Assembly (NCBI RefSeq): GCF_000143535.2
Contig: NC_037324.1
Coordinates: 1,736,001-1,800,000 of the forward strand
Origin: Botrytis cinerea B05.10
Taxonomy: Eukaryota > Ascomycota > Leotiomycetes > Helotiales > Sclerotiniaceae
Length of the DNA stretch: 64,000 bases
Reading direction: 5' to 3'
The first letter of the stretch is position 1; the number at the start of each line of letters is the position of its first letter. Both the position numbers and the translations under genes were made by a program. This document shows, piece by piece, positions 41,057-50,625 of this stretch. The notes beneath the pieces were generated by a model. That model was not told where the DNA came from, did no database searches, and saw nothing but the letters and a program-made list of their open reading frames with translations.

Positions 41057-42588
41057 TGTTATGAAATATCGATATAGAATCAACATCGGGCTAATCATTT
41101 ATTCGATATAAAGTTTTCATATTATATATAATTTCATTTTAAAAAGAATTGAAAAGAATTAATAAAAAGTCTTATATTTTTCTGAATCCTATTATATATT
41201 AATTGTTATTTTATATTGATTCTAATAATTCTTTTTATTTAATTTTTTTAGAATAAGTTATTAATTAGTTTTTGAAAATAATTTCAAAAAGCTTCAAAAA
41301 CTTTAAAACTCTTTTAAACTATAATATACCTATAATATATTATTAATATATAAACAATAATATTCAAATCTTAAAATATCCTTTATTTTTATAAAATTAA
41401 ATTGAAAGAATATTAAAAAAAAAGTTTTTATAAATCGAATTCTTTAAAAATATTTATAAAATATTCTTACAGTATATCTCTAATATTCTTTCAAAATAAA
41501 ACAAAATAATTAAATAAAAGTTAGAAAAGAAAGGAAAAATATTGAAAAAAAGAATCTCTCTTTTGAAAAGCGAATTTTATTTTAAATAGTATTTACAAAA
41601 TATTAATAATATTTCTATATAATATTTAAGATCTTTTATAAAAAAAAAGTCTAATTAGTTATTATATAATTAATTAGAATTTATTAATAGAAATTAATTA
41701 CAAATAATTAATACTATATTGAATAATTTATATTTAATAAAAAACAAAACAATATTTATATTGGAATTGTTTATTTAGGAATATAAATAAACTATTTTAT
41801 AGAATTTCAAATCTTTCAAGTATTTTCTATATTTTATAGGATTTCAGGATTTCTTTTAGATTTCAAGGATTCAATGGAAAGTTAGTAGAGTTTTGCATTT
41901 TATAAGATTTTATAGGATTTTCGGGATTTCTGTATTCAGTTAGTTTAATGTTAATGGAATATTATCGATTTTTAATTTTTTTAGATTTTCGAGTTTTCAG
42001 AGTTTTCGAGTTTTTAGATTTTCAAGTTTTTATAATTTTCGAAAGCGAAAGTTGAAAAGGGGGAGGTAGTTTTATTGAATATAAATCATTATTTTATTGA
42101 AAGCGAATTAATATTGATAGAATAAAGGGAAGGAAGTGATTATTTTCCGAATTTTCGAATTTTGAAGATTTTAAAGGTTCTAAAGAGTTTAGCTTTTAGT
42201 ATTTTTATATTACAATATAGTTTTCAGAATTATAAAGGAATTGAATTTTATAAAATAAGGATATAGATATTATAATAGGTTTATTATTATAGGAGTTAAT
42301 AAGGCTTTGAAAGTATATTAATATAATAAAGAGAATCTATTGAATAAGTTTTAAAGTCTTTGAATTCTTTATAGTGTTTATAACTTTTAAAAATGAAAGT
42401 TTTAAAAGGAAGGGGTTTATTATGGAATGTTAATATAGAATTAATATTGAATCGATCATTTATTCGATATAGAGTTTTTATATTATATATAATTTTATTT
42501 TGAAAAAGATTGAAAGGAATCAATGAAAAGTCTTATATTCTCCTGGATCCTATTATAGACTAATCGTCACCTTGCATTGACTCTAACA
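41057..42588 (-). mobile_element. Small non-autonomous LTR element (TRIM/LARD-like), copy B
   Basis: A 1532-bp element on the minus strand with 171-bp direct LTRs (42418-42588 upstream, 41057-41227 downstream). On the element's own strand the upstream LTR begins TGTTAGAG and the downstream one ends CATAACA, giving the canonical TG...CA ends with TGTTA/TAACA inversion. A perfect 5-bp target duplication CATTC lies at 41052-41056 and 42589-42593. The interior is 1190 bp, without retrotransposon genes. It sits 312 bp upstream of the Zn2Cys6 regulator start codon and forms the border of the AT-rich block. Confidence 0.82.
42296..42523 (-). CDS. Short ORF spanning the LTR/interior junction, copy B
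   Basis: Seventy-five codons, starting inside the upstream LTR and stopping in the interior at the same place as the related frame at 36360-36623. It includes KTLYRIND and PFKTFIFKSYKHYKEF. The two copies differ by a 1-bp indel near the N-terminal side, so their starts are not equivalent. No known family; may not be translated. Confidence 0.25.
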   Translation of the reverse strand: MIPFNLFQNKIIYNIKTLYRINDRFNINSILTFHNKPLPFKTFIFKSYKHYKEFKDFKTYSIDSLYYINILSKPY

Positions 42589-42900
42589 CATTCACTAAGA
42601 AACCATATTATAATTCTTTCTGCTTTATAAAACTCAAAATACTATTCTCTTCAAATTCTTTTAAACCCTAAGTTTTCAAGCTTATATTATCTTTCATTCT
42701 AAACTTTAGAGGCTTCATTAAATGATATATATAACGTGCCGTATCATTACCCGCTCGAGCCGCTGCAACACCCAAAACCCTAAACCTTGTCGCACAGGGA
42801 CATCCATATCACGTGATAACGAATGAATCAATGCTGTGCATCGTGCATCAGTGCCTTCCACTCGATTTCACTAAAATACAAAATTGTATATGTTCTAATA
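42589..42900 (+). promoter_or_regulatory. Upstream region of the Zn2Cys6 regulator gene
   Basis: Base composition becomes ordinary here. It has a TATATATAA stretch near 42726 and a pair of CCG triplets in CCGCTCGAGCCG (42751-42762), a layout zinc-cluster proteins can bind, but the TTCGG-type arrays seen upstream of the other cluster genes are absent. An in-frame upstream start at 42823 would add 26 residues (MNQCCASC...) that look unlike the family. Confidence 0.4.
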
Positions 42901-45427
42901 ATGGAAGACTCATATTCACGCACCGAAGAAGAAACTCGAAGACTTTTACGGCAACGTAAAAAGCCACGCACGAGAACGAGTTGCTATCCTTGCCGAACAA
43001 GAAAGGTTAAATGTGATAAAGCTTCTCCGTGTGAGAACTGTGCGATTAGAGGTTATCCAGAGCTTTGCAAATATGCAGATGAATCTGGACCCAGTATCAC
43101 GCCGTCTGGAACATCCATACAAAGGCAAGGTGCTTCACAATCAGGAGATCAACACCCACAAACGGCGAGACCTCAATTACAGCAGGATGTCAACACACAG
43201 AGGAATACAGAATTTGGCACCCCTTTAACACATTCGAGCTCAAACTTTCTGCCGGATTTGACTACAGATCCCAATGTAGTAGCTTACTCCGCGGATCTTG
43301 TTGATATAAGGCATTTGGAACCAGAAAACGGCGTTGAGACCGAGGATGTGCCACGGCAGGCAGAAGATAGGAGACCGTTTCTTGGGATGAATTCCGTGCC
43401 AAATTTTCTTCGAGATCAGGCTCATTCGGGTCAGTCTCCTCAAAACACTACTACGGAGGTAATTGATTCTGCAGTCATGCCATTGCTTGGCCTCAGTAGT
43501 GCGAGGTCCAAGTCCACCTATCCCTTCTTCCAGCCACCCGGATCAATACCAAACGAAGCCAATGGAGACATCCGACAAGCCTTGCCATCGAATATTGAAG
43601 TTTTTAGGTGAGTAACTTCAATTCTCTATATTTGCTAATGTACGCAATAATATTGTCATTGATGATTGCGATTAAGTGGAAGAAAGTTTATTCTTCACGC
43701 AGTTCAATCAAAACTACGTTGATTTATCTGATTTTAATGGAAAACTTTCATGCTAATATCGGTATAGATTGTTCGAATGTCATAGACTTCATTCTCACCC
43801 CTTTACACCTATTATTCCAGATTTAGCTGAGTTTGAACTCTGTCTTTGTTCGTACCTTGAAGGCCGCGTACCACAAGATGGAGAATCCAATTTTGTAGAA
43901 AAAACCCTTTTAGATACTTCAAATTGGCGCTCAATAGCATGGCTGGCATCTCTTTATGCAGTGTTGGCCTCTGGACTACGATTTTCGGAACACACCAGCA
44001 GTCAAATACAGGAGAAGACTCAATTATACCGTCAGTCTCATGGATTCACCCAACCGCTGCAGTTAACTTAGTGGACTATCTGTAGTTCGATACTCATTCC
44101 AATGTCTCAGAATGGCAAATTTTCTCGTACGACCTTCATTGTTATGTATCGAGACTATGTTGATTCTCGGACATGTTCTTCAGAACGACACGAAACCCGA
44201 AACTGCATGGATGCTTCTAGGGACCACCGCTAGAATGGCCCAGAGCCTTGGAATACACACACAAAAACACGATGCCTCTTCATCAAGCCGAAAGCTATGG
44301 TCTGTTTTCCACTCCATTCTCATAACAAACTGACTTTTTTAGGCTAGCTGTCGTATGGCAAGATTCTCTGTTATCCTTATGCTTCGACAGAATCCCCGTC
44401 ACAAGGCCAATCACGGCAGCGGAAGACCTTCGAGACAGCCTTTCCTACGCAGAAGCCATGCACTTTCTCTGTGATCGTACTCTCCGCAGTAGTAGCCTGT
44501 GGGCATCTTCTGAATCACCAGACTTGGCTGTTATACTCGAGGACGTATCAAGTATTGAGAAAATTAGATCAAAAAGCATTGGTTTAAACGGTAGACCACA
44601 TCAATTCAACATTGCACAGCGTTGTGAGACTTCAATACTGAGTTTGCACATTTCTTTCGTCACAGCCTGGCTATGTCGTCCAGTACTCCGCAGTCATGAT
44701 CCTACAACACGAACATCCACCCACTCACAATTAATTGAGAAATGCTATCAGAATCTTGTTGAATGTGTACGAGCATTTGTGAAACTACATTCAATGAGTG
44801 TTGTCACTTCACGATCATGGTCTATTATGCACAATGGCTTAAGCTCAGCCCTCTTACTAGGTCTTCTGGGCGGTACTGCTCGAGACCCGGAAGTGCGAGA
44901 TTTACAAGGCAAAATTCTAGAAATATTTTCCGAGGACCAGGATGGTACCACTGGATCATACCCGGAAACTAATTCGGAACTCTCTCCACCACACGCTAGA
45001 GCTATTGTTGCGCTCAAGAGACTATACACTGAGCATGAACGTAACACCACACAAACTGTGGGTCATGTTACACCCGAATCTGGAAATACTGGAGGAATTC
45101 CGAACGTCGCCACAGGTGCGCGGTAAGTCCCTTTTGCCAATAAACTGCGCGAGAGGCTTTTCTCACATAATCAGAGAGACACCCTGCCCGGAACAAGAGA
45201 GGAACATGAACATCGACGATATAGCTACGCTCCAGCCAGCATGGTACCAGGGGCAGATGAGTGATTCTCCACTCGGCACATTTGACTCGATAATTTGGGG
45301 TGAGTATTGAACATCCATGAGATATTGATACAAAATCTCTGATTCAATCATAGATCCAAATGAAATTGAGGGGTCTCTGCCCATGAATTGCGATTATAAT
45401 ATATCGTCGTTTGAGCCGTGGATGTAG
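42901..45427 (+). CDS. Zn2Cys6 fungal transcription factor, six exons (SdrA-like candidate)
   Basis: Six exons join in frame: 42901-43607, 43768-44030, 44086-44299, 44343-45122, 45175-45299 and 45354-45427, giving 720 aa. Introns are 160, 55, 43, 52 and 54 nt, with GT...AG ends (GTGAGT, GTCAGT, GTCTGT, GTAAGT, GTGAGT). The zinc cluster is C28-x2-C31-x6-C38-x5-C44-x2-C47-x8-C56. The middle homology (Fungal_trans-type) region starts with HPFTPIIPDL and continues through NFLVRPSL, LILGHVLQND and AVVWQDSLLSLCFDRIP, all typical of these regulators. The last exon restores the family-like end FDSIIWDPNEIEG...FEPWM. In Aspergillus niger a Zn2Cys6 protein, SdrA, is encoded beside padA and the decarboxylase gene and controls them; position here suggests the same role, which is inference. 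The third intron's donor GTCTGT is unusual. Confidence 0.88.
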
Positions 45428-46387
45428 AGCTTTACTGGATACTTGTGCCGTAGGAACTTCTTTTTGTAAATCTTAGTTTCTCTCTGTTGTTGTATGATGT
45501 GACGCAAAGAGAAGCCTAGAGATGCTAGCTTGAGTGATGGTCGGGGGCCACGGTCCCGTTTTATATTGTGCAAATCTATAATTCTACTTCTAGATATCAA
45601 CTTTTTGTTGTCTTTGGCTGAATATTCTAGGACTTCCATTCTCCAACTGCAACTTGAGCTCGAACAAGCTTGCATACCTTGTTTATCCTCCCACAGACTT
45701 TTGTTTCTTTACCGAAGTAGACATTCTAAGTGAACGCATTGTATAATGACTGTGGCAAGCCAACGAGGTAGTAACTCAGTTTTAGTAGAGCAATAATCTT
45801 GATTGAATGCATTACACGGAAGTCAGTAATCACTTCAACCCTAAGTATTCGGGTTAAAAAATCAGATATCAAAAGCTTATGTCTTATAATCCATCTTCAT
45901 TTCATTTAAGTTCGACATAATAGTATCTTGAGGAAAATCTCGATTTTGGCGGGTTTGGTGTGCCGCTTGTTTCATTCAGAGTGTGAGTACCTCAGGTTCG
46001 CATTTGTTCGGAGGGGTTCGGAGCTGCTCGGAGCGGATGCTACTGCCGTGCTATTGTACCGAGATTGATCCTGGCTACCAAATACCCCGCCACAACCGCT
46101 CCAAGTAGCTATCAATATCGTGGAGTAGAAGAAAAGTGTCTGTTTCGTCATTAATTGTTCCATTGTCTGCTGAGACATATCTTTTGTGAATCCCGCCATC
46201 TCCCGGTTCAATTGAGTGACTCCTCTCTTGTGATAGTTGAATATCGGACAAATATATAAGCAGAGAGAAGCGACATAAAACACAGCACATCCCATTTCTT
46301 GCTCGTTATCAGAATCAAAATATCATCGAACGTCTCGACTCCCAACTCACTTGACTTCACTTAGAAACCCGAGACAATAATTCAATC
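45428..46387 (+). promoter_or_regulatory. Upstream region of the flavin reductase-like gene
   Basis: About 960 bp without a supported gene. It holds the decameric CGG array at 46007-46036 and a TATATAAG at 46253-46260, about 130 bp before the start codon. Antisense and sense ORFs of 60-107 codons here do not resemble known proteins. Confidence 0.5.
46007..46036 (+). promoter_or_regulatory. Three tandem decamers with a TCGGAG core (candidate regulator site)
   Basis: The three units are TTCGGAGGGG, TTCGGAGCTG and CTCGGAGCGG, head to tail with an exact 10-bp period, about one helical turn, so the CGG triplets face the same side of the DNA. The array lies about 350 bp upstream of the flavin reductase start. 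A very similar array lies upstream of the prenyltransferase gene (50409-50438). Zn2Cys6 proteins bind CGG triplets; binding by the cluster regulator is inference. Confidence 0.55.
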
Positions 46388-47183
46388 ATGGTTTTTTACG
46401 AACCGGGTGTCACTGACCATAGTCTCCCCCGAGATCCATTCAAAGTAAGAACTCGAATCCTTTAATACAACAGCCTTTGACAGGAATGACAGGCTTGTGT
46501 TGTACCTAGACCCATTGGCTGGATCTCCACCCGATCACAAGACGGTAAAGATAATCTTGCACCGTACAGGTATGTGCCTTCTCAGTTGAACTAAACGATA
46601 GCTAAGGAGACAATCTAGTCAATTCAACAACCTGACCTTCGACCCACCATATGTCATGTTTTCAGCCAATCAAACAGATGCCAATGTTCGAAAAGATACC
46701 ACTATGAATGTTGAACAAACTGGTTCTTTCGTATGGAATATGGCCACTTGGGACCTCCGAGAAGCTGTGAATATCACATCTGAACAAGTTGAATATGGCG
46801 TTGATGAATTTGTAAAGGCTAGTCTCTCAAAGATTCCCTCAACAAATCTCAAGCATGTAGTTCCCATGGTCGAAGAGTCGCCTATCAGGTTCGAATGCAC
46901 TTACCATTCGACTTTGAGATTGCCGGGAAACCCTCCTATGGGGACTGTAGATATTATCATTGCGAAGGTTGTCGGGGTTCATATCTCGGACACAGTCCTC
47001 ACAGATGGATTAATCGACTTGAGTAAGGTTCAGCCTATTGCAAGATGTGGTTATTATAGCTATGCTGTGGTGCGGGAAACATTTGAGATGCAACCTCCAC
47101 TTGGGAAAATGTCCTATGGGCTGGAAGGAAATGCTGCGAGTAATGCAAAGGAGCATCGTGAACAGACGAAGACTGAAAGCTAG
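46388..47183 (+). CDS. Flavin reductase-like, FMN-binding split-barrel protein
   Basis: Exons 46388-46444, 46493-46569 and 46619-47183 join to a 232-aa protein; introns are 48 and 49 nt (GTAAGA...CAG, GTATGT...TAG). The N-terminus MVFYEPG...LPRDPFK, then CVVPRPIGWISTRS, DGKDNLAPYSQFNNLTFDPP and a MFSANQ strand are typical of the flavin reductase-like family (DIM6/NTAB; FMN-binding split barrel). Such proteins bind FMN and some reduce it with NAD(P)H. No signal peptide or membrane span is seen, so it is probably cytosolic. It lies between the regulator and the decarboxylase genes and shares a promoter motif with them. UbiX enzymes need reduced FMN, so this protein may feed the prenyltransferase; that is a hypothesis. 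It could instead be an unrelated flavoprotein. Confidence 0.85.
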
Positions 47184-48298
47184 ACGAGTAAAGACTTGGA
47201 AATTGAAGATGCCGATCAAAGACGCCCTGAAGACACAATGATTTGCAATTGTGAATGTGAATGTGAATGTGAATGTTTTAAGGTTAACTTTAGACAATGA
47301 GAGGCCCACGGGGAAAGGTTTAGGGGTTTAATAAATTGTGAATGTCAGCCGTGATTCTTTAACCAGCATGTGGTGCTTATAAAGCGGCACTTAGTACAGG
47401 TCGCGGGTAGTAAATCTGAATGATAACCTGAAAATTTTACAGGCTTTGATATCCTTTTGACTTCTTGAATCCCCTACGATCCTCGAGAATGTCAATCAAA
47501 TTGAGGGAATTCTTCTTCCTACTGGGGAGCTGCTTGATGAGCTAACGCAGAGCAGTTTCTGCGCTCAGGGAACTACACAATATTCAAAGCAAATCTATGG
47601 ATCGAACTGCGGATGGATTTACCGGAAAGGAGCTAGGCATTGCTTCAAGATTCTTGAACGAGCCTCTAGATATGTATGCACTGCACCTATTCCAACAATT
47701 ACATCCATGTTACATAAGCCTACTCTTTGGGAGTCGAAGGTCACCCGATCCGCAGGATTTCATGAGTTTTCAGAATGCTGGCAAAGATGTTGATTCTTAA
47801 CCGCCAGTGGACAGCCTAGAAATTGTAAACTCAATAGACCTGTTTGAATCAATTATACGGGGTAAGCACGGGTCCTTACTCTCAAGGTTCTCAAGATTAC
47901 TAACCGTATAGATAGATTCCTTAATGGTTGCATGCCAATTGTTTGGATTTGACTCTTCGCTAGAGAACAACATACCTTAAGATCAATCAACCGTAAAACG
48001 TTTTGCATCGGGGCCAGCAGGTGATGAAGCAATAGAGTCTTCAGGTGACAGAGCTAGCAGAGGCTCCTAAATAATATCTGTTCTCTTAATCTTCAAGTAC
48101 ATGCCCTTATCCATAAGTTCGTTAACCATTTCGACAACGATGCATCGAGGCATCAATTGAAATATCTACATTATGCACATTCTAGTTAATATAATTACTA
48201 TGGAAGGGTTAAGCTTTTAGATTCTGGCATTAAAAAGCTTGCTTCTCTAGTCAATGTTTATATGCTTTAATCTACTGGCTATCTATCTGTATGTTGCT
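47184..48298. other. Interval between flavin reductase-like and decarboxylase genes
   Basis: The only structure seen is a short GTGAATGTGAAT-type hexamer repeat (about 47249-47275) just after the flavin reductase stop, and a coding-like but interrupted segment at about 47460-48000, listed separately. The two flanking genes converge here, so it should contain both 3' ends. Confidence 0.5.
47460..48000 (+). pseudogene. Interrupted coding-like segment, possibly a transcription factor remnant
   Basis: One frame reads VNQIEGILLPTGELLDELTQ near 47490-47550, which resembles the start of a zinc-cluster regulator's middle region. Another frame continues from about 47550 (ALRELHNIQSKSMDRTADGF, then GIASRFLNEPLDMYALHLF, YISLLFGSRRSPDPQDFMSF) to a TAA at 47798-47800, and beyond that stop the same frame reads VDSLEIVNSIDLFESIIRG up to a good donor GTAAGC at 47861, with an ACTAAC branch site and an AG at 47911-47912. 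No start codon or complete frame is seen. Most likely a decayed gene; an intact gene with unrecognised introns is possible. The family guess is weak. Confidence 0.35.
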
Positions 48299-49840
48299 TC
48301 AATTATCTGGAAATCCCCACGAATTCATCCATTTGGCATTGATATGCTTCTGTAAAGTCTCGGGGTACGAGTGTTTGAACGAGGCCTGCTGCCAGTTCTG
48401 ACTCCCCTCATATTCGGTGGGCATTAAAGCATCCGAGATGACCTTTCCACCCTGAACAGGCGAACTAGTTCCATGAGACATATAAGGAATCAATGGGAAT
48501 CCCCGACACTCTTCGAAAAATGTCTCGTCATGATTTGGTCGGCATCGTGTTGAAAACGCGAACATGACATCCTTGAAGTCATAAACATCAATATCAGGGC
48601 CACAGAGAATCAGGCGATGAATGGTATAGCCAGCTTTATGATAAAAGATCAAGTCTCCGATCTTCTGTCTGAATGCTTCTGGAGTGATGTTCATTTCTTT
48701 GAGTTTTAGGATATCCACTTTCAGTGCGACCCAGGTGACTTGGCTTTCAAATGGCGCAAATGCGTCCGTAATTGGGAGACCAGCATCCTGACAAAGTCGA
48801 CGGATCTCTGCAGCTGCAAGTGAGCCAATGAGTGTGTGAGTCTCATCTGTGATACGACCACAATTAGAAACTGGCATGATTGGGTTATTTCGATAAGTGA
48901 TTGCATTGACCTTGTACTTTGGCCATTCATGTGTATCTCCAGGGAATACGTAACCGTGCATTTCACCGAAGGGACCTTCTGGAGCAGTTTCTGTGATTGA
49001 AAGGGTTCCCTCGAAAACGATCTCAGCGTTGGCTGGAACATATAGATCGTTAGTTTCGCATTTAACAACATCTAGAGCAGATCCAGTCATAGCCCCAATA
49101 TACCCAGACTCAGTGACGCCATCTGGAATGGGCATACTAGCTGCCATGATGGCTGCTGGAGGCACTCCAAAAGCCAATGCCCATGGCACATCTTTTCCAA
49201 TCTTCTTCCATTGCTGATGAATCTGCCAGATGTGCTGGGGCTCAATTACCAATCCGGCAAGGTGATTCTTATCATGGACCATGGCACGCGCAATTGACCA
49301 ATTCGTCCAAGATTTGTCCGGTGTCTGTACGATATGCATGCCGTAGGTTTGCACATATTTCCCTCCATCAGCCTGATGAAGCCAAGGAGAAGGCAGTTTG
49401 TCCAAATCAAATTCAGATCCGAAGAGTTTGTTCTCCTTCACTGGGCCACTGCTAACAATATTTGGCGGAATTGGTGTAGCATGTGCAGCTGATGTCATCT
49501 TATCAAGAATCTCCTTCATCCCGGCGGACGGTGGAAGTCCTAGATGGCGTGCAACGCGACCATACTTCTGAGTAGGGTCGTGGCGTAAAGATGCCGGGGC
49601 TCCCAGAATTCTCCAGAGACCGTTTTCTGCGCCCTTCATATTGTTGAAGAGGGGCGCAGGGGCATCAGTCTCGCAAGCTTTGCGAATGATAGCTCCTGCT
49701 TCTAGATAAGGATCAATCTCGTCGTCGATCTCCACAATATCATCATCCTTCTTGAGAGCTTCTACAAATTCTCGAAAGTTTAAATGTGGAAGTTCTCGGT
49801 TCGATTTTGAGAGATACGATGATAGGTCTGTGGAAGCCAT
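48299..49840 (-). CDS. fdc1: UbiD-family aromatic/sorbic acid decarboxylase (ferulic acid decarboxylase, Fdc1/FdcA-like)
   Basis: An uninterrupted 513-aa protein, close to the 500-503 aa of characterised fungal Fdc1 enzymes. It needs prenylated FMN and removes CO2 from cinnamic, ferulic, coumaric or sorbic acid, giving styrenes or 1,3-pentadiene. The catalytic trio of the family is present: R185 (in NWSIARAM), E288 and E293 (in [12 protein letters not shown]), with spacing nearly identical to R173, E277 and E282 of the A. niger enzyme. Likely metal ligands are N180, H203 and E244. No targeting sequence is seen; the enzyme is expected in the cytosol. The start ATG at 49840 has a good context (ACCATGG). 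It is divergent from the UbiX-type gene, with 785 bp between start codons. Confidence 0.95.
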   Translation of the reverse strand: MASTDLSSYLSKSNRELPHLNFREFVEALKKDDDIVEIDDEIDPYLEAGAIIRKACETDAPAPLFNNMKGAENGLWRILGAPASLRHDPTQKYGRVARHLGLPPSAGMKEILDKMTSAAHATPIPPNIVSSGPVKENKLFGSEFDLDKLPSPWLHQADGGKYVQTYGMHIVQTPDKSWTNWSIARAMVHDKNHLAGLVIEPQHIWQIHQQWKKIGKDVPWALAFGVPPAAIMAASMPIPDGVTESGYIGAMTGSALDVVKCETNDLYVPANAEIVFEGTLSITETAPEGPFGEMHGYVFPGDTHEWPKYKVNAITYRNNPIMPVSNCGRITDETHTLIGSLAAAEIRRLCQDAGLPITDAFAPFESQVTWVALKVDILKLKEMNITPEAFRQKIGDLIFYHKAGYTIHRLILCGPDIDVYDFKDVMFAFSTRCRPNHDETFFEECRGFPLIPYMSHGTSSPVQGGKVISDALMPTEYEGSQNWQQASFKHSYPETLQKHINAKWMNSWGFPDN

Positions 49841-50010
49841 GGTGTTGTTTGATGTGTTGTAGGGAATTATTTGATGCTGTTTGTCGTCACTGGTGAGGAA
49901 TGATCTTCTGTGTATGATATCTCAGTGAACCTGCATATCCATTCATTGTATATATATATTCTGAACAGAACGACTTTTTGCTCATTGGTTAAGAGTTCCA
50001 AGGCCTCTCT

Positions 50011-50044
50011 CGGCGGACGGAGCGTACGGAACGCCTCGGAGAGG
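50011..50044 (+). promoter_or_regulatory. CGG-rich array near the decarboxylase start
   Basis: CGG triplets begin at 50011, 50014, 50018, 50027 and 50037; the last three form CGGAGCG, CGGAACG and CGGAGAG units spaced 9 and 10 bp apart. The array lies about 170-200 bp upstream of the decarboxylase start codon. It resembles the arrays at 46007 and 50409 but is less regular. Confidence 0.5.
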
Positions 50045-50408
50045 ATCGCTACAATATTATATGGCATCGTTGCAAATTACGACGACTTGTATACACAACT
50101 GCAATACTATAGCTCCGAAGCTCTCAAGAGCCCCTATTTTGTATCCATAAAATCGCGCGTATCATAGACTCATTCCGCTATACCCGACTTTATAGCATAT
50201 ATTCAAAATGGATCATAATCAACTTTGATGTGGAACCTGCGGGGGTGATAATGTGAGCTATTCTTTGGTCGCTCAAAAGAACATAAGTGACGTTATGTCT
50301 TTTAAAAATGCAATGCAATATCAAAACCTAGTAAAGTTATCAAAAATTAATTGGCTTGAGTCGGGATTATCTTAGCCTCACGTACAGCAATTTGCGGGAC
50401 AGTGACAG

Positions 50409-50438
50409 TTCGGGGCACTTCGGCGCGATTCGGAGCGG
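50409..50438 (+). promoter_or_regulatory. Three tandem TTCGG decamers upstream of the prenyltransferase gene
   Basis: The units TTCGGGGCAC, TTCGGCGCGA and TTCGGAGCGG stand head to tail with a 10-bp period, about 190-220 bp before the prenyltransferase ATG. The last unit and following bases (TTCGGAGCGGCTGC) nearly repeat CTCGGAGCGGATGC at 46027-46040. Candidate binding array of the cluster's zinc-cluster regulator. Confidence 0.55.
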
Positions 50439-50625
50439 CTGCCACACAAACTTCAAATGCTTTAAACTTTGTGTCATGGTGAATCTCAAGACCATTACTT
50501 AAAGATCTCAATTGTGGACTGAAATAATCTATCATTCATAAGTCTTCTTTCTTGCACGCCACCAGCAGCCCATCTTCCCATAGCTAGAAAAATTCGCATA
50601 CACAATATTCTTCTTGTTAGAAACA

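Larger units (their letters stand above)
1..42588. other. AT-rich, RIP-degraded, gene-free isochore
   Basis: The whole stretch is overwhelmingly A and T by eye. It has only short ORFs of low-complexity composition (I, N, K, Y, F, L), none resembling a cellular gene. Repeat copies within it differ mostly by C/T and G/A transitions, the signature of repeat-induced point mutation in Pezizomycotina. Individual transposons, MITEs and LTR elements are listed separately. The intervals between them (for example 1610-4070, 4275-7435, 7635-9140, 11000-13775, 15800-20475, 23830-25285, 25590-28330, 29600-31140, 32715-35240) show no gene that I can support, only AT-rich DNA with scattered TACCTAGGTA palindromes and unclassifiable repeat debris. 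The right border is abrupt and coincides with the end of an LTR element at 42588. Confidence 0.88.
49841..50625. promoter_or_regulatory. Divergent promoter region of the decarboxylase and prenyltransferase genes
   Basis: This 785-bp interval lies between the two start codons. It contains two CGG arrays (50011-50044 and 50409-50438) and a TATATATATAT at about 49949, roughly 110 bp from the decarboxylase start. Short ORFs in it look non-coding. The layout lets one regulator drive enzyme and cofactor maker together. Confidence 0.65.

Noticed and set aside
42589..42640. Continuation of the Fot1-like terminal repeat beyond the small LTR element copy B
   Set aside because: Position-by-position comparison gave only about half matching bases, no better than expected for AT-rich DNA.
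42823..42900. Upstream in-frame start for the Zn2Cys6 regulator, adding 26 residues
   Set aside because: The added residues are unlike the usual basic N-terminus, and the ATG at 42901 puts the zinc cluster at residues 28-56 as is typical.
45163..46295. ORFs of 70-107 codons on both strands between the regulator and the flavin reductase gene
   Set aside because: They overlap each other, the regulator's last exons or the promoter array, and none resembles a protein family.
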